Source of the DNA: Crocinitomicaceae bacterium
GTDB lineage: Bacteria; Bacteroidota; Bacteroidia; Flavobacteriales_D; Crocinitomicaceae
NCBI GenBank assembly: GCA_015662935.1
Contig: DQTF01000044.1
Coordinates: forward strand, 1 to 14,700
DNA length: 14,700 bases
Direction: 5' to 3'
In this document: piece after piece, positions 13,219 to 14,700 of the stretch
How the letters are laid out: each line of letters begins with the position of its first letter
Numbering within the stretch: position 1 is the stretch's first letter
The notes under the pieces: generated by a model
The model's database searches: none
The model's input: the letters and a program-made list of their open reading frames with translations, nothing else
Told to the model about the DNA's origin: nothing
Made by a program: the position numbers and the translations under genes

Positions 13219-14700
13219 TTAATTGTGATATATCTTTTTACTCGTACCATCTTCAAAAATATGAATTTGGATACCAGATTCGTTTGCGTCAATATCTTGA
13301 CCTAGAATATTAATGATTCTAACAACGTTTGTATTACTTAATTTAGAATTGTCAATGTAAACATGACGGTTGTAAATTGTATTAGCTCCATCAATATCGA
13401 CTTGGTTTAGACGATAGTAATTCACGGTCTTATCAAAATCCTTGTCAATAAATGAGTAATTCATTGTATTGGTACTGTTACCTGTTGCATTTTCATAATG
13501 AACTTTTTCCCATATTTTTCCATCAATACTTCTTTCAATGATGAAATGAGAAGCATCTCTTTCCGAAGAAGTTGACCACATAATTAAGTTACCATCGTTA
13601 GTGTTTCTACCAGAGAAAGATGAAAGTTCAACAGGTAATACCACAATAGGACAAATAGGAGATAATGGATCTCGCATTAAACTTAACCAAGCAGCATTAA
13701 GCGCATTATTTGCAACTCCTGGTGTTTCGTCTCCTCCAGCTACAGTTCCACTTGACCAATTGTTTACATCGAAAAAATCACCATCATTAAACCATCCACA
13801 TCTTCCTCCACCATTACCAGAGAATAAATATAAATTGTCAGGGCCACCATCTATACCGCTGCCATAAGATACTCCGTGATAATAAGATCCATTTGGATTC
13901 CTAATTTGTATTGCGTCCCCACCATTTGCAATGCTTAACGGTCCCCAACCAGTTAAAGGAGATGTTGCATACGTACATGGAGTATATGTTGAATCATCAG
14001 CTGTTGAACTTGGCAGCGTAGTACATCTTTCAAATAGCATATTGTCATGAGGAACAACATATAAAGAATCATTTGGTGAAGAATCATTTGGGTCATCTGC
14101 GGGAAGATTACTATTTCGGTCGTTATTATTGTAAATGACAATTAAAGAACCCACCGGAACAGCAGACCATTGTGCTGTATTTGAAAAGCGAAAATGACCA
14201 GCAGCAATACCAGTTCCTCCTGGAGCAGGACTGCTATTTGGATTTGAAAATGTACCATTATTATCATCTAAAATGTAACCACGAATATCTACAGTTTCTC
14301 CACATTGTCCAGCAACAACGAATTCATAAAACTCTCTGTTTCCAGAATTTCCATTGGACCATTCATTAATAATTAATCCTGGCGTTGTAGGTGTTTGAGG
14401 CAAGCATAATTGCATTTGCGTAATTGTAAAAGCCGCGCTATTACTTCCAATCATTGCTGGGGTTGAAGATGTGATTCTGATTAAATATCCAGCACCTGTT
14501 ACACTTGCAGCAGGTATTGTGATTACAATAGACCCTGTATTTGCTGTTGAAACTAATGTTCCAATGATAACTGGAGAAGCAAAACTACCAGTTGCATCTG
14601 ATAATTCTGCAGCGTATGTATTACCACCAATAAATGTCCCGACAGAAGTAAATGCCACTGTTCCTGAAGCTGTAGTGTTAGTTAAGCAATTCACAACAAA
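13219..14700 (-). CDS. Large secreted protein, C-terminal part, lamin-tail-like domain and short T9SS-type end (5' truncated by window edge)
   Basis: The frame is open through 14700, so the N-terminus lies to the right; a GTG at 14694 is not a credible start. About 493 residues are visible. First comes an Ig-like module with NTYAAELSDATGSFASPVIIG and GYLIRITSSTP, a repeat unit common in giant Bacteroidota surface proteins (about 1-92 from the GTG). Next is a lamin-tail-like domain beginning GLIINEWSNGNSGNREFYEFV (about 106-126), with many Asn/Gly/Asp loops through ~340. Then a module LPVELSSFSG...MWSTSSERDASHFIIERS...NYYRLNQVDIDG (353-434), which in this phylum typically precedes a sorting domain. 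The last ~36 residues (VVRIINILGQDI..., GIQIHIFEDGTSKKIYHN) resemble a shortened type A T9SS domain without the usual PNP start. It is likely an exported adhesin or exoenzyme; no catalytic motif is seen in this part. Confidence 0.85.
   Translation of the reverse strand, partial: FVVNCLTNTTASGTVAFTSVGTFIGGNTYAAELSDATGSFASPVIIGTLVSTANTGSIVITIPAASVTGAGYLIRITSSTPAMIGSNSAAFTITQMQLCLPQTPTTPGLIINEWSNGNSGNREFYEFVVAGQCGETVDIRGYILDDNNGTFSNPNSSPAPGGTGIAAGHFRFSNTAQWSAVPVGSLIVIYNNNDRNSNLPADDPNDSSPNDSLYVVPHDNMLFERCTTLPSSTADDSTYTPCTYATSPLTGWGPLSIANGGDAIQIRNPNGSYYHGVSYGSGIDGGPDNLYLFSGNGGGRCGWFNDGDFFDVNNWSSGTVAGGDETPGVANNALNAAWLSLMRDPLSPICPIVVLPVELSSFSGRNTNDGNLIMWSTSSERDASHFIIERSIDGKIWEKVHYENATGNSTNTMNYSFIDKDFDKTVNYYRLNQVDIDGANTIYNRHVYIDNSKLSNTNVVRIINILGQDIDANESGIQIHIFEDGTSKKIYHN

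Noticed and set aside
13601..14369. Plus- and minus-strand open frames within the large secreted protein gene
   Set aside because: They lie inside a continuous frame with clear domain motifs and are composed of low-complexity translations of it.

Overview
The window comes from the chromosome of an AT-rich member of the Bacteroidota, most likely Flavobacteriales. It encodes the gliding/type IX secretion (T9SS) proteins GldM, GldB and GldC. It also has two secreted proteins ending in T9SS-type C-terminal regions, several SPII lipoproteins, and promoter boxes of the Bacteroidota TAnnTTTG type instead of E. coli-like -10/-35 boxes. A Fluviicola/Crocinitomicaceae-like affiliation is a guess from the style of the C-terminal modules. 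No tRNA, rRNA, CRISPR array, insertion sequence, prophage or obvious island was seen, and no gene-free stretch exceeds 300 bases.

Layout. (1) 1-3109 (+): the 3' part of gldM runs in from the left edge, followed by an ABC-F ATPase gene with a promoter box almost touching its start codon. (2) 3228-4296: a small, very basic lipoprotein (-) diverges from a Rieske-like lipoprotein (+), which is followed by a [2Fe-2S] ferredoxin (+). (3) 4318-5922 (-): an outer-membrane beta-barrel gene followed six bases later by nadE, which has a GTG start. (4) 6000-10141 (+): gldB, a large intergenic hairpin, gldC, a DUF2797 protein, a kelch-type T9SS cargo and trmB. From gldC onward the genes are packed to 2-base gaps or overlaps, and the run closes with a 21-bp perfect hairpin terminator shared with the converging clpX. 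(5) 10194-12161 (-): clpP then clpX, separated by a promoter and a terminator-like hairpin in the clpX leader. (6) 12265-13182 (+): a MurG-like GT-B glycosyltransferase divergent from clpP. (7) 13219-14700 (-): the C-terminal part of a large secreted protein that runs off the right edge.

How the genes fit together. The main theme is cell-surface biology. GldM is the periplasmic part of the T9SS motor; GldB and GldC are gliding accessory proteins; the kelch protein and the 13219-14700 protein look like T9SS cargo. Housekeeping genes (nadE, trmB, clpP-clpX, ferredoxin, ABC-F) are interleaved.

I did not find a clearly new multi-gene system. The points most worth a second look are the gldB-gldC hairpin, the DUF2797 protein with zinc-ribbon and GIY-YIG-like motifs inside the gld operon, a Rieske-fold lipoprotein that has lost its cluster ligands, the absence of gldN directly after gldM, and a possible attenuator in the clpX leader.
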